This document shows, in pieces, positions 1-10,150 of a DNA stretch of 64,000 bases. The number at the start of each line of letters is the position of its first letter. The stretch's first letter is position 1. Source of the stretch: Anastatus disparis (Eukaryota; Arthropoda; Insecta; Hymenoptera; Eupelmidae); contig JAFFSR010000317.1 of the NCBI GenBank assembly GCA_017163975.1, forward strand, positions 1,110,001-1,174,000, read 5' to 3'. A program made the position numbers and the translations under genes. The notes beneath the pieces were generated by a model. That model had not been told where the DNA came from, did no database searches, and saw only the letters and a list, made by a program, of their open reading frames with translations.

Positions 1-858
1 CTTGTTTATAGTCTGAATGTCATATAAAAGCTGATTGTTTTCTGCTACCATCTGCATGTCTGCTGATACAAAATGAACTAGGTTGTCTTTCGTAAATGTT
101 AGGCATTCTCTAGTGGTAAGGACTCTTATTTTCCTGTTTTTGTTGAAATGTGATTGTAATATTCCGCTAGATTCTTCTTTGTTGTAGATTTTTGGTGCAT
201 GAATATTGTTTCTTTCTCCGTCAGTCAATGATTCTGGTATTTCAATTAAGTAATTCTCTTCTTAGGTGTCAAGATTGTTACTCGTGGGTGGTTTTGATAC
301 AGGTTCTGTAGATACAGAAACTTCTGGAGTTATCATATCAGTTTCTAATCCTGATTCCTCTTGATTAGGCTCATGTATTGTAGATAATTTATTCCAATCT
401 GACAAGGCCTTAAAATGCGTTGTGAAAGGTGTTGAACGTGCTTTGATTTCCTCAGATTGTGGTTTTAAAGGTGTATTCATCTTGGAATTTTTGCATATCT
501 CGGTAGGTTGAGTATTGGTATCGAGATGTTTGGGAAGAGGTTCAGATTTTCTCGCAGGAGTTATTTGTTGATTGACATTCCTGTTACTTTTATTTCTTTC
601 GTCGTCATCGCTTTGGTTTATAGTTGATAGAGGACACAGATCTGACGGATGGTGGAGTCGTGAAGTGAACAGAGTGGAGCGTCCTATTGGTCCTCGGATC
701 GGTGACTTATGTGTCAGAGCTACGGGTTCCTTATACGCTGGAAATGGAGTTGCATTTCCCCTTATTTGGTCCTTTACCCAGGCTTCTGTATCTATCTCTT
801 TCTCCTCCTTTTCGGTTCTATTACTTGGTGAATTAGGTAAAGATTTTATTTCTCTTGT
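1..858 (-). pseudogene. pol: Acidic linker, part 2, running off the left edge (element 1)
   Basis: The same frame continues from 858 to base 1 with only one stop (TAA at 262-264). The sequence is Glu/Pro/Thr-rich (for example NSPSNRTEKEEKEIDTEAW) and becomes more globular toward the edge (SHFNKNRKIRVLTTRECLTF, then DMQMVAENNQLLYDIQTINK). The region from about 255 to 1 may correspond to the part of element 2 just upstream of its integrase zinc finger. The integrase is not reached in this window. Confidence 0.5.
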
Positions 859-1926
859 TTAAGGAAATATTTTTCCTTGTCCACCCTCCCACTCTATTGT
901 GCCATTATTACTAGAGTCGCTACATTGTTCAATTTCCATTTCTCCTTCCCCCTTGGGTTCTTCGTCGGGATTACGAAGGTAAGTATTCATGGAGAAATAA
1001 GATCCACCGTCAAATTCTTCTAGAAATTGTTTAGTTTCTTCCGGTGTAAATTTTGTCGCTTCTAGTTCTTTCGTTATATCTTTATAACTTTCCAGTTCTT
1101 CTTCGGCTGCTAATGATTTCCTCATAGTAGATTGAAAGCGAGGGTCAGGCATTTCATCTTCTGATGAGGAAGATGAATCTATAAATTGACGTTTTCGACA
1201 GATTACTGTTTTCGTAGGGAGATAGTTTGAGGCCGTGGGTTCGACCGGTCTGTGCTCATCCACGTTATCTATTTGTAACGGTAATTCCAAGGTTTTACTT
1301 CCTTGATCCATTTCTGATTCTGTTTCAGTATCAGTAGGTTCAGCCTCTTTGGTTAAAAGAGAAGGCATAATTGATCGATCCTTCAAGGGTATAGGTATTA
1401 TTTCTTCCTCTGATATGACTCGAGATTCAAGTTCTGTATTCTCGCTCTCTTGTCTGAGGCTAGGAGTAGTGCTAGATTCCTCTGTATCTATTGAGGCAGA
1501 CGTTAAGGCATTAATGATAGGTTCGTTCTGTTTTCTAAAGCGAACCCTTTTTGTTATAGTGTTTCCTTCTAAATTGGCCTGATTACTAGTGCATCCAAGA
1601 GGTGGTAACAATGGTGCATTTTTACCTCCTTTCTTACGTCCTCGGGTAGGTTTTGGGTTTCCTTGATCTGAAGAATTTACCTTGGTGGTTGTTGCTGCCT
1701 GTCTGGCTAGTGATGCTTTAGTTGGTTTAGGTTCTCCTGCCTTAAGTGGAAAAGCCATAACTTTTAGAGGATCTGGGATTGATTTTTTATCAGTTATGGA
1801 TTCATAATCTGATGAATCATCGTTCTCTCTAACATCCACAGGATTTCTTGAAAGTGCGTCAGCATTGGTGTTTAGACGGCCTAGCTTATATATAAATGTA
1901 TATTCATAACCTCTCAGTCTGGCTCT
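859..1926 (-). pseudogene. pol: Acidic linker between RNase H and integrase, part 1 (element 1)
   Basis: Frame continuous with Pol, opening with the NTNADALSRNP motif that ends RNase H. About 326 codons of low-complexity, Ser/Glu/Asp/Thr-rich protein with basic patches (TRGRKKGGK, KRVRFRKQ) and an acidic serine run (DSSSSSEDEM near 1160). No enzyme domain is recognised. A counterpart exists in element 2 (44.9-46.9 kb) with a similar basic segment (ASQARKAALTNKERR) and acidic character. It appears to be a lineage-specific insertion between RNase H and integrase. It ends at a TAA (859-861). Confidence 0.6.
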
Positions 1927-3690
1927 CTAGCGGTTAAGCCTACTCATAGGGTCCTTTATGCTTTCTATCCAAGTCAGAGGTTCGTGGTCACCATATACAG
2001 TGAAATGTCGACCGTAAAGGTAGTGTTTAAAATACAGTATTACAGATATTACTGCAAGACATTCTTTCTCGGTGGTAGAATAATTTTTTTCACTTTTATT
2101 AAGAGATTGTGACATATAGGCCACAAGGCGGTCTTGTCCTGGGCTGCCCTGACTAAGGATAGCGCCTAATGCATAATCTGAGGCGTCTACTGTTAAGATA
2201 AAAGGTTCGTTGAAATCTGCGTTTATTAAGATAGGAGCTTTACATAAAGCTTGTTTAAGTGTGTCAAAACTTTTCTGTTGCTCCTCTGTCCATTCGAATT
2301 TATTTTCTTTCTTTAGCAACGTATTTAGTGCTTTTAACTTAAATGCAAAGTCTTTAATAAATCTTCTGTAATATCCTGCTAAGCCCAAGAATTGTCGAAC
2401 ATTGGTGATAGATTTAGGTTTGAAAAAATCTCTAACTGCGTTTATTTTCCCTGGATCTGGTTTTATTCCATAACTGCCTATCTTATGACCCAAATAAGCC
2501 ACTTCTGGTTTTAGGGATTCGCATTTATCGATTTGTAGTCTTAATCCTGCATCTGACAATCGATTGAAAACCTTTAATATCTTTTGTTTGTGTTCATTAA
2601 GGTCTTTAGCATAAACTATTATGTCATCAAGGTAAACAAAAATTTCTGTGCCTTGCATTCCCAGCATCACTTGATCTAGAAGCCTTTGGAAGGTCGGAGG
2701 TGCGTTAGAAAGGCCAAATGGCATAACTGTGAATTCGTAATGGCAGTAGGGAGTAGTAAAAGCCGTCTTCTTTCGGTCTTCCGGACAAACTTTGACCTGG
2801 TGCAAACCGTTAGCCAGATCGAAAACTGAGAAGTATTTTGCTCCGCCCAATTGTTCTAATATTTCGTTAATATTAGGGAGTGGATATGCATCAGGAATGG
2901 TCTTCTTGTTTAATTTTCGATAATCAATTACTAGTCTATAGCGTTTGTTCTCTTGAAGGTCTAGTTTCTTTGGGACTATCCATAATGATGAGTTATATGG
3001 AGAATTTGAATTTTGTATTAAGCCGTCCTGTAAAAGTTTATTTACTTGCTTACGTACTTCCTCGTGTAGGGCTGGGGGATAACGATAGGGTTTGGTATAG
3101 ACTAGTATTTCGTCTTTTGTGTTTATTCGGTGTCGTATATAAGTCGTGCGAGACAGCATGTCTCCTGTTAGATAAAACAAATGGGGAAATGTCTCAATAA
3201 TTTCTCTTATTTGGTTTGGTTCTTCTTTTGAATAATGGTCACGTGTCATTTTGTTCATGATATACTCTATTCGATCTCGTTTGAGGTCAATGTCAAATTC
3301 TTCTTCTTCATCATCGAACATTTCCTCAGATCCATCGAATTCAAAAGGTACTAAGTCTTGAGGTGGTATTTCAATCTCGATTTCATCCTCTCGAGTGTTG
3401 ATGGCCATTAAATAACACGTTCTTGATTTGTTATTTACAGTGGCTTCTCCTAGGAATACCCCAGGAGCCGTATTAACTCTAGGTAAATAGGCTTCACCAT
3501 TAATTGATTGTTTGGTAGTAGGTATTTTAAGTGCTGCCTTGCTACGTGGTGGTAGTCGGTGGATGATGTTGCAGCCTACCTTTTTACCTTGGTGATTAAT
3601 TTTCTTGATGGATTTATTGGGCACTTCGTTTTCAGAAAATTGAAAGGGTAGTTCTTGAAGGGCGTTTACTTCTTCAGACTCACTTTTGGG
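1927..3690 (-). pseudogene. pol: Reverse transcriptase and RNase H, element 1
   Basis: Long uninterrupted Pol segment (565 codons from 3624, open back to 3690). RT order: LQENKRYRLVIDYRKLN (motif near 2950), YFSVFDLANGLHQV with the first catalytic Asp, FGLSNAPPTFQRL, then the YLDD box in FVYLDDIIVYA near 2620. The connection block VRQFLGLAGYYRRFI near 2380 is classic Ty3/gypsy. RNase H follows with TVDASDYALGAILSQ, TTEKECLAV and the YGDHEPLTW block. All catalytic positions that I can place are intact. A TAG stop (1927-1929) falls just after the RNase H block, and the frame continues beyond it through the N-A-D-A-L-S-R motif that normally closes RNase H. The N-terminal AINTREDE block aligns with element 2 at 43.4 kb. 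Confidence 0.92.
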
Positions 3691-4055
3691 TTACAGATTT
3701 TTCTTATTTCCAGCTGATGATGGCTGAAGTTTTTCGCTTGCAGTTTTTGTATTCTTTTTATCGTCATTAAAATCTAATCCGCACTCTTGATCATAAAGTG
3801 TGATTTTTCTATCCAAAAATGGTATAGGATCAATTGGTCTACTTCTTATGACCAGGGCTTTTAACTCATAATCAACCTTAGCTGCCTCGTATACAAAATA
3901 TGAGGACCCTAAAATTGCTTCGTGGTCAAGTGGTGAAGTTGACAGTAACACATGAAACACGTGTGTTGAACCTAAAAGTTCCATGTTCACAGTTCCTACA
4001 GTATCTAGGAGTAATGGTGATATTCCAGTTACTGTTATTGCTTCATCTATGTTAA
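3691..4055 (-). pseudogene. pol: Aspartic protease remnant, element 1
   Basis: Retropepsin-like region at the start of Pol. The second half is recognisable: a flap-side block around ITVTGISPLLLDTVG and the C-terminal psi-loop HEAILGSSYF, which corresponds to the ILG[SM]D/N-type motif of gypsy proteases. I cannot find the D[TS]GA catalytic motif upstream, where it should precede ITVTG; instead the frame reads through RSNGGDTLIN. Part of the first half may have been deleted, so the enzyme was probably inactive. The frame ends at a TAA (3691-3693) and continues in the same frame into RT. Confidence 0.6.
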
Positions 4056-4715
4056 TCAGTGTATCACCCCCATTTGAGCGGGACGAGTAAATTGGGTCTT
4101 GTTCGCCGGTACGTCCATTCGGCGAAAACCCTGGTAGTTTAAAGAAGCGTTATTTGTGTTAGCGTTGGGTCTAAAAGGCGAAGTTGGTCTAGATCCGTTA
4201 TTTGTCCTATCACGTGAGTCACCATTACATGGTGGGTAATAGGGTCTTGGTTGAGATGTATGAAAATTTTGAGAATTTGGCGATTCGAATTGCTTGGTAT
4301 TAAACGTTTGTTTCGGAGTTGATCCAGAGTTCATTGGATGATAGGCATAAGAGTTATAATAGTTGGGATACATAGGTGAATAGAAAGGAGGAGGATACAT
4401 AGGAAATTGTTGAGGGCTATAATTATAGAAGTTAGGTAGTATCGAAGAACCAGGAGAGATAGTATCTGTAGGTGTTTGCGGTCGAGGATTCTTCAGGATA
4501 CTCACGGGTGGATGAGATTCTGTCTTATTTTGTTGTAAATTTGGCCTATAACTTAGTTGTGGAGGAGCAATGATGCGGCCTCCCTCTATTGTGGTGTGTA
4601 GAAATTCGACGTCATTATGATTATAATAATAAGGTATATTCCTGTTAAATATTTCCGGATCATTTTTGTTTGAAAATCTAATACCTTTCTTCGTTTCGTC
4701 CACTTGTTGTATCAT
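4056..4715 (-). pseudogene. gag: Gag C-terminal Pro/Asn/Tyr-rich segment, element 1
   Basis: About 219 codons rich in Pro, Asn, Tyr, Gln and Arg, with repeated PMYPPPFYSPMYP-like stretches and RTNNGSRPTSPFR. This looks like a disordered, RNA-binding Gag tail that replaces a zinc knuckle. The Gag of element 2 ends in a similar Asn/Gln/Arg-rich tail at 42.0-42.4 kb. Its end (4056-4070) overlaps the protease frame by a -1 step at a run of five Gs on the minus strand. That fits programmed -1 frameshifting into Pol, although a mutation would look the same. Confidence 0.65.
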
Positions 4716-4747
4716 TCTGATTTGGGGGCGAATGTTGTTAGAAGTTG

Positions 4748-5234
4748 TTATTTTTCTAGGTTTTTAGCGACCTCTAGAGCTTCATCTAATGTTTGAGGGT
4801 TGGCTATAATAACAGCCGTTCTCCATTCGTCTGGTAGTCCTCTTAAAAAGGCTTCCAATGCTAATACTTTTAGCTGAAGAGTTTGATTGATCCTTCTTTC
4901 AACCTCTCCTAAATCTTCTCTAACAGCGGCTTGAGCAAGGTTTACTAAATAGGTTAGACGACCGTGATATTCCCGTACGTTCTCGTTTTGACGCATACAA
5001 GCATTAGCTAGAATTTGTATATGATAGCTGTATGATCTGCTTAGGGCAAATCTATTCTTCAAATGTTCTTTTAATTCATTTATCGTATTAAAAGTTTGTC
5101 CTAATATGGAATGTCGAGCTTTACCTTTCAACTTAGCTATTATAGATCTTCGAAGTAATCTCTCTTGCGCAGGAGGAATTAATTGTCGTCCGTTCTCAAT
5201 ATCTTGTATAAAGTCTTCCAATGGTGGATTCGTA
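4748..5234 (-). pseudogene. gag: Gag central segment, element 1
   Basis: Continuation of Gag after the inserted DNA element. The segment begins with PPLEDFIQDIENG, which matches the MPLKDFIQDVRNG block of the Gag at 41.46 kb. It is helix-rich and includes a block around NRFALSRSYSYHIQILANACM and a LRGLPDEWRTAV motif typical of retrotransposon capsid domains. The frame stops at 4748-4750. The next Gag piece resumes in another frame, so a frameshift lies near 4750. No CCHC knuckle is present. Confidence 0.75.
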
Positions 5235-5872
5235 CACTCTAAACTCAAAAGAGTAAAAATTGGAAACAAAAAGTAGAAAAGTATAGTTTTTTACTTTTAA
5301 AAGAGTAAAAGTATAGTTTTTTACTTGTAAAAGAGTAAATTGAGAGTTTTACCACTATAAAAGGTAAATTTGACGAGTTTATCATTTATAAAGATAAATT
5401 CAAACAGTTTCCTCTTCTACTAAAAGTAAAAACGTATGTTTTTTACTTTATGAAAATAAAATGATTTTAAAAAGGTAAATATGATGTTTTCACTCTTTTC
5501 ATAAAGATTAGTATCAAATTTTTTATTTTGCAAAGAGTAAAAGATTATCTTACCTTTTCTAAAGGTAACTTGATGTGTTCACTCTTTTGCCAAAGATTAA
5601 AAAGCACATTTGTAATTTTGTAAAAAGTGAAATAATACCTCAATAACCGAAAAAAGGAATTTGATCAATATTCACTTTTACGATATTTCTCCAAAGATTA
5701 AATTTATCAGTTTACTATTTTCGGGATAATAAAGTCACGTGACTAAATTAAATTCTTGAATCCCTCATTTTTTGTAATATTTTGATGTTGTTTTCCAAAA
5801 AAATAAAATTTTTTAAGCTCTTAGATTTGTAAACAAATCTTAAAATGAAAAATATAAAAAAATTACCAAATT

Positions 5873-5892
5873 ATCTCACATGTGAGATAACT
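5873..5892. repeat. Perfect 20-bp palindrome
   Basis: TTATCTCACATGTGAGATAA is its own reverse complement. It lies in the unique centre of the gag-inserted element, outside both arms. No function is assigned. Confidence 0.6.
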
Positions 5893-6021
5893 TGCTAATT
5901 TTTTTATTGTTATTAATAGGGAGTCGGATCTGCTGGTATCAATTTTTGCTTTTTTCATTTTAATAATATCTGTTTAAATTCATTGTTTAAACTAATATGA
6001 TAACTTGTCCGCACTAAAGCT

Positions 6022-6547
6022 ATCCCTGTTGAAAATAATCAGCTGGATGTCCAGATAGGTTATCCATTTGGATATTCAGGTAGATACCACTCTGATCGAG
6101 TTGAATATCACTCTGATCAAGTTGGATATCACTCTGATCTTTATTCATCTGGATGCAGCTAAAATCCATTTGGATATTTTTTGCGAAAAGTAATAATTAG
6201 GCATCGTCAGCATTTATATAAATAATAATAATACTAAGAATAAAAAAAAATTAAAAATTTTGTATCAATCTTTAATTTATATAAAAATAAAAGCAAATCA
6301 AAAATTTGATATAAATTTTTAATTTATATAAAATTTTTTAGTTGCTTTTATTTTCAGTATTTTTATTTTGTATAAATGCTGATAATGCCTTATTATTACT
6401 TTTCGTAAAAAATATCGTAAAAAATATGATTTTAGCTGCATCCAAGTGAATATCAGAGTGATATCCAATTCGATCAAAGTGATATCCACCTGGATATCCA
6501 AGTGGATAATCCACCTGGATATCCAGCTGATTATTTTCAACAGGGAT
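6022..6547. mobile_element. Nested palindromic MITE with GGATATCC-rich ends
   Basis: Termini ATCCCTGTTGAAAATAATC (from 6022) and the reverse complement ending at 6547 flank a 526-bp hairpin. Each end carries short degenerate repeats of the type TGGATATCCA and CACTCTGATC. The two arms match over most of their length: the left arm passes through GGATGCAGCTAAAATCC and TAATAATTAGGCATCGTCAGC, the right through the complements. No ORF is credible here; the overlapping ORFs are products of the repeat. It sits inside the larger element at 5235-7392, so it is the younger or the internal part of that element. Confidence 0.75.
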
Positions 6548-7392
6548 GTTAATACAACAATTTTTGTTAAAATAACAAATCATTTGGATTTGTTATTTTT
6601 TTATAAACTTGGAATGGAAATTACATATCAAACTAGATAAACCCTACCTCAAAATACTATTATTGAAAGTTTGTATATAACTTTTTATGTATAGTATTTT
6701 GGTAGATTTCATGAGTTGTCCGCACTTAAATTTAGTCTTACAAATTTTTTCATTTCAACAAAAAAGTTGATTAAACGCAGCGTTTACTCATAAACTTGGA
6801 ATGGAAATATTATGAGGGGGCGCAGCTTCGTCATCCTCTTAAGGTATTATTTTACTTTTTACGAAATTGCAAATGTACCCTTTACCCTTTGACAGGGCTC
6901 TTATTCTGACAACCGATATAACATTTTATCACAAGAATAGAAGATAGAAAATTAATATGTCGGACAAAGACAACAACATATGATTTATCGTTTAAGAATA
7001 ACCCCCCAGGAGATTGAACACATCAAGTTACTCTTTAGAAAAGGTAAAATAATCTTTTACTCTTTGCAGAATAAAAAATTTGATACTAATCTTTATGAAA
7101 AGAGTGAAAACATCATATTTACCTTTTTAAAATCATTTCATTTTCATAAAGTAAAAAGCATACGTTTTTACTTTTAGTAAAAGAGGAAACTGCTTGAATT
7201 TATCTTTATAAATTATAAACTCGTCTAATTTACCTTTTATAATGGTGAAACTCCCAATTCACTCTTTTACAAGTAAAAAACTATACTTTTACTCTTTTAT
7301 AAGTAAAAAACTATACTCTTACTCTTTTAAAAGTAAAAAACTATACTTTTCTACTTTTTGTTTCCAATTTTTACTCTTTTGAGTTTAGAGTG

Positions 7393-7594
7393 TACCGTCA
7401 AAATATGGAATATGAACTGTAGCTGCCTGAATAGTGAAACTGGTAGCTAATGAGGTCAGTGCATCATGTGAAGTATTCAGATGCTCTGAAATTTGGATGC
7501 TTCTATCCGCTTGTTCTTGTGCTTGGAATTCTGCTAATGCGTTATTACGTGCCGTAGCATCTTGTATTTGCATTATTTCTTGTATAGTAGCCAT
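7393..7594 (-). pseudogene. gag: Gag N-terminal segment, element 1
   Basis: First about 67 codons of the Gag ORF of element 1. It starts at an ATG ending at 7594 and runs through MATIQEIMQIQD to VHIPYFDG, where an inserted DNA element begins. In the plus-strand relative, a stretch resembling the last residues (LRNFNGSNMPLKDF) continues straight into the segment that lies here on the far side of the insertion. That identifies the break as an insertion inside the gene and not a Gag terminus. Gag would form the particle and bind the genomic RNA. The start is chosen as the only ATG before the conserved block. Confidence 0.75.
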
Positions 7595-8560
7595 TTTGTA
7601 TAATTATTAGAATTATTCTCTTTTGATATATTATAGATTTAAGTTACTTTAATATTTAATTAATTAGTTAATTAAATGCTTATGGATCTAACTACCTTAG
7701 TGTAGTGCAATCTTTATTTAAATTAATATATGTGTAAATTAAAATTTTATAACTATATATAACTTGTTACTTCACTATATAACAATTATATATGTCGCAA
7801 ATATAAAGTTTTGTAAGGTATTAATTTTATAAAGTATTATTTATTTTTTTCAATTAATCAAGGTAGATTATGATTTATAGAATTTATATAAGCAAGTGAC
7901 AAGTATTACTGGTTCCCCACAAGGGATGCAATTTGTTAAGACCGAACTTACTTCGGTCGTTGAGTTCTTAAACAAAAATTATTTATTTTTGTTGGGAACC
8001 AGTCTATCGTCTCAGGACTTACCTTGTCTCTTGCTGACTTATAAATTCTAATAATAATTCGTTGCAATAAGCACAAGTATAGCTCTTCAAATGATTTTCG
8101 TCAATCTTTATTTATTATGAATTTTTAAATTGGTTTTTATATCGATTAAAATTTATGTTTCCCAAAAATTTATTTATCTTTATATTAAAAGGATATAATT
8201 CTAGTCGCATCGAAAAATATACCACGTGCGTAACTATCTATTATAATTAACCAATCTTCACATGTAACAATCGTTACGCTTCCATAGAAGTGTAACTTAA
8301 GTTGCGCTGTATTTGTGTTACACACCAATCAGCTTGTTAGTGTAAATTTTACTCGAATGTAACTGATGGTTACGTTTCTTTAGTCGTAACCGAAGCTACG
8401 TATTTTTGAATCGCAACCGAAGTTGCGTCTTAGTTATGTTACGCGTCGATCAGCTATCAGCGCAACTTGCACCTGAGTGAAAGTCGACTTGTTGCTTATC
8501 TTTTGGAATAAATAAAAGGGTAGTGTAACGATAGTTACACCTAAATTTTGTGTATAATTA
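7595..8560 (-). other. Presumed 5' leader and possible LTR of element 1
   Basis: This AT-rich, ORF-free stretch lies directly upstream of the gag start on the minus strand, where a leader, primer-binding site and 5' LTR are expected. An imperfect inverted repeat, TGGTTCCC at about 7912 and GGGAACCA at about 8000, could include a TGG-starting primer-binding site, but I cannot match it to a tRNA. The minus-strand end near 8540 starts AGTGTAAC and is followed by an ATAAATAA-like box. The second LTR lies outside the window, so LTR status cannot be tested here. Confidence 0.35.
8264..8540. repeat. Array of six short imperfect palindromes (GTAAC...GTTAC)
   Basis: Six dyads of the same form recur within 277 bases: 8264-8277 (GTAACAATCGTTAC), 8292-8305 (GTAACTTAAGTTGC), 8359-8373 (GTAACTGATGGTTAC), 8385-8400 (CGTAACCGAAGCTACG), 8412-8427 (CGCAACCGAAGTTGCG) and 8523-8540 (GTGTAACGATAGTTACAC). 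They differ in the 4-5 central bases but keep the stems, sometimes by paired changes. They lie in the presumed promoter/LTR zone of element 1. Confidence 0.6.
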
Positions 8561-8613
8561 AATGTTTATAATCAATATCCTGATAATAATATCAATAGTA
8601 CTTGTGCATATTC

Positions 8614-8615
<2 letters not shown>

Positions 8616-8682
<67 letters not shown>

Positions 8683-8690
8683 GTATATGT
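8616..8690. repeat. (AT)n microsatellite
   Basis: A run of pure AT dinucleotides, followed by a short (GTATAT)n tail. The overlapping reading frame is Ile-Tyr repeats and is not a gene. Confidence 0.95.
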
Positions 8691-8699
8691 ATAAATATT

Positions 8700-9669
8700 T
8701 ATGTTTATAAGAAGATTATATATTTTATTAAATTAAATAATACACAAACATTATTTTCTTTGATTTTTATTTATTTAAAGATTTTTGTTTTATACTTTAT
8801 TGTTAATTTCTTATTTTAAATATTAATCTTACAATAATTATTTTTGAATGAAGAAAAATAGTTGAAATGATTTTATATCAATTTTCTAAATATTAACAAA
8901 GATTATTTGCATGATTTTACTACTCTAATTCGCTAATTTACGTTTTGACTGTTGTTAATTTGGTTTATAAATTTCGTTAATATAAGTAACTCACTAATTA
9001 GGAGAGAAAGAGAAGAATTTGTCTCCGACTCGATCGTCCTGACGTTTTCTATACTCGGACTCCTCAAACTACACGGTGAGAATGTCCGTGGCAAGATAAA
9101 TTGGGCTCTTGCCTTAATTGCTCGAACACAGGTTATGATTAACTATGTATTTCGGTCACTGGCACAATTGTCTCTCAAATCTTAATTTTTGGATATAATT
9201 GGATATTGTGTTGATATAATTTCCTTTTTCTTTTCAGATAATTTTTCAAGGATTTTAATGTCACACAAGAATAATTATATTTATTATATTAATGAATTAG
9301 GCTTCTAGGGTATTCACTAATATGATTTAAAATTCAAATCTTGATTTAGATAAACTTATTTTTCTAACACTGATTTTATTTCCACAGTGGACCAGCAGGG
9401 CCGACTATTGCGGATGCTATCTTTCTACAACAAAAGGCGCTCGTGAGACCTCCAGGTTGTTTTTATAACCTTGCGTCCGGGAAATTGGGAGATGGAAAAC
9501 CCAATCAAACCTCGACGTGTATTTGAATTCATCAGGAAAAAATCGCCAAAAAAAGTTCATTAGCCTGTTTGCCAATGAAATTCTTATATCTTTCTTCTCT
9601 GTCTCTCCTTTACACTTGCGTACGATCCGAGTGTTTTCGCAATAAAAACGATGACCGTTGCTGACTCGG
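8700..9669. other. No recognisable gene
   Basis: AT-rich sequence up to about 8990. Then come two patches of more balanced base composition, at 9000-9180 and 9385-9680. Neither shows a conserved motif, splice structure or repeat partner in the window. The minus-strand frame at 9417-9674 has no recognisable features. Confidence 0.5.
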
Positions 9670-9830
9670 TACATCCCATGGAATGGTTTTGAAATAAGAC
9701 TTCGAATTTTGAAATATAAATTTTAAATCTAAATCTTATAATTTATTATCGTTGTTAAAAAAAAATAAAAAAAATGTATAAATTTTCCAAATTATATAAA
9801 TTAGATTTAAGGGTAGTTCCATGGGATGTA
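9670..9830. mobile_element. 161-bp MITE-like inverted repeat
   Basis: The ends TACATCCCATGGAA (9670) and TTCCATGGGATGTA (to 9830) are inverted. Inside, TAAATCTAAAT and the complement-like TTAGATTTAA continue a weak hairpin. The terminal TA on both sides could be the target duplication. Non-coding. Confidence 0.5.
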
Positions 9831-9849
9831 ACAAATGGAAAAGATTTTT

Positions 9850-9935
9850 TTGTTTGAATGGCTCTAAAAAAAAACTACGCAAAGAAAACCAATTTTCAAT
9901 AGCTCCCCCCCTCCTTAGTTAAACGAAAAAAGTTT
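9850..9935 (-). mobile_element. Fragment of the HINE-like repeat family
   Basis: GGCTCTAAAAAAAAACTACG...AAAACCAATTTTCAATAGCT matches the internal tandem unit of the larger element at 55.3-57.1 kb (for example 56510-56560). A short solitary piece, truncated on both sides. Confidence 0.6.
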
Positions 9936-9955
9936 ATTATTGAAGAAATATAAAA

Positions 9956-10150
9956 CCAGACATTAGAAAATTCGTCTTAGGGTGTAAGAATAGCCAGACA
10001 AAGGAACTAGTACGCGTCAAAACACGGTCCCCTAGGCTTATAACGGATACACCAACTAGAGCATTTCAGAAATCATTAATGGACTTCTATGGGCCTTCAG
10101 CACCCATAGAAGAAGGGTATAGACATGTCCCCACAGTACAAGATTGGACA
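9956..10150 (+). pseudogene. Retroviral-type integrase scrap
   Basis: About 65 open codons. They start with the second half of an HHCC finger (PDIRKFVLGCKNSQTKELV), followed by DTPTRAF and MDFYGPSAP, the beginning of the catalytic core with its first Asp, and then GYRHVPTVQD. This order is that of a gypsy-type integrase. It is cut off by the Penelope-like element that follows and is not a piece of either errantivirus-like element seen here (the sequence is quite different). Which element it came from is unknown. Confidence 0.6.

Larger units (their letters stand above)
5235..7392. mobile_element. 2.16-kb inverted-repeat DNA element inserted in gag, TA target site
   Basis: Left arm 5235-about 5650 and right arm about 6840-7392 are reverse complements. 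They begin CACTCTAAACTC and end GAGTTTAGAGTG, and are built from repeated AAAAGAGTAAAA/ACTTTT motifs. Both flanks are TA (5233-5234, 7393-7394), which suggests Tc1/mariner-type insertion. Because the flank reads GTAC on both sides, a 4-bp GTAC duplication describes the same event equally well. No transposase is present, so the element is non-autonomous. A direct repeat TTGTCCGCACT (6006, 6717) lies either side of a second palindrome nested at 6022-6547. Confidence 0.85.
1..7594 (-). mobile_element. Gypsy/errantivirus-like LTR element 1 (partial)
   Basis: Minus-strand retroelement read from 7594 down to the window edge: Gag, protease remnant, reverse transcriptase, RNase H, then a long acidic linker. 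Gag has no zinc knuckle, and the RT is of Ty3/gypsy type with a YLDD box. Integrase, any env and the 3' LTR would lie left of base 1. The gag is interrupted by a DNA element at 5235-7392. From 3990 to base 1 a single frame is kept with only four stop codons (3691-3693, 1927-1929, 859-861, 262-264) and no frameshift. This copy is therefore much younger than the plus-strand relative at 41.3-51.1 kb, whose Gag, RT and linker are clearly related. Confidence 0.9.

Noticed and set aside
2880..3200. 106-codon plus ORF
   Set aside because: Antisense shadow of the element 1 reverse transcriptase.
6319..6640. Three overlapping ORFs in the gag-inserted element
   Set aside because: They run through the GGATATCC-type terminal repeats of the nested palindrome and mirror each other on the two strands.
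8562..8819. 85-codon plus ORF with an Ile-Tyr run
   Set aside because: It is a translation of the (AT)n tract with AT-rich flanks.
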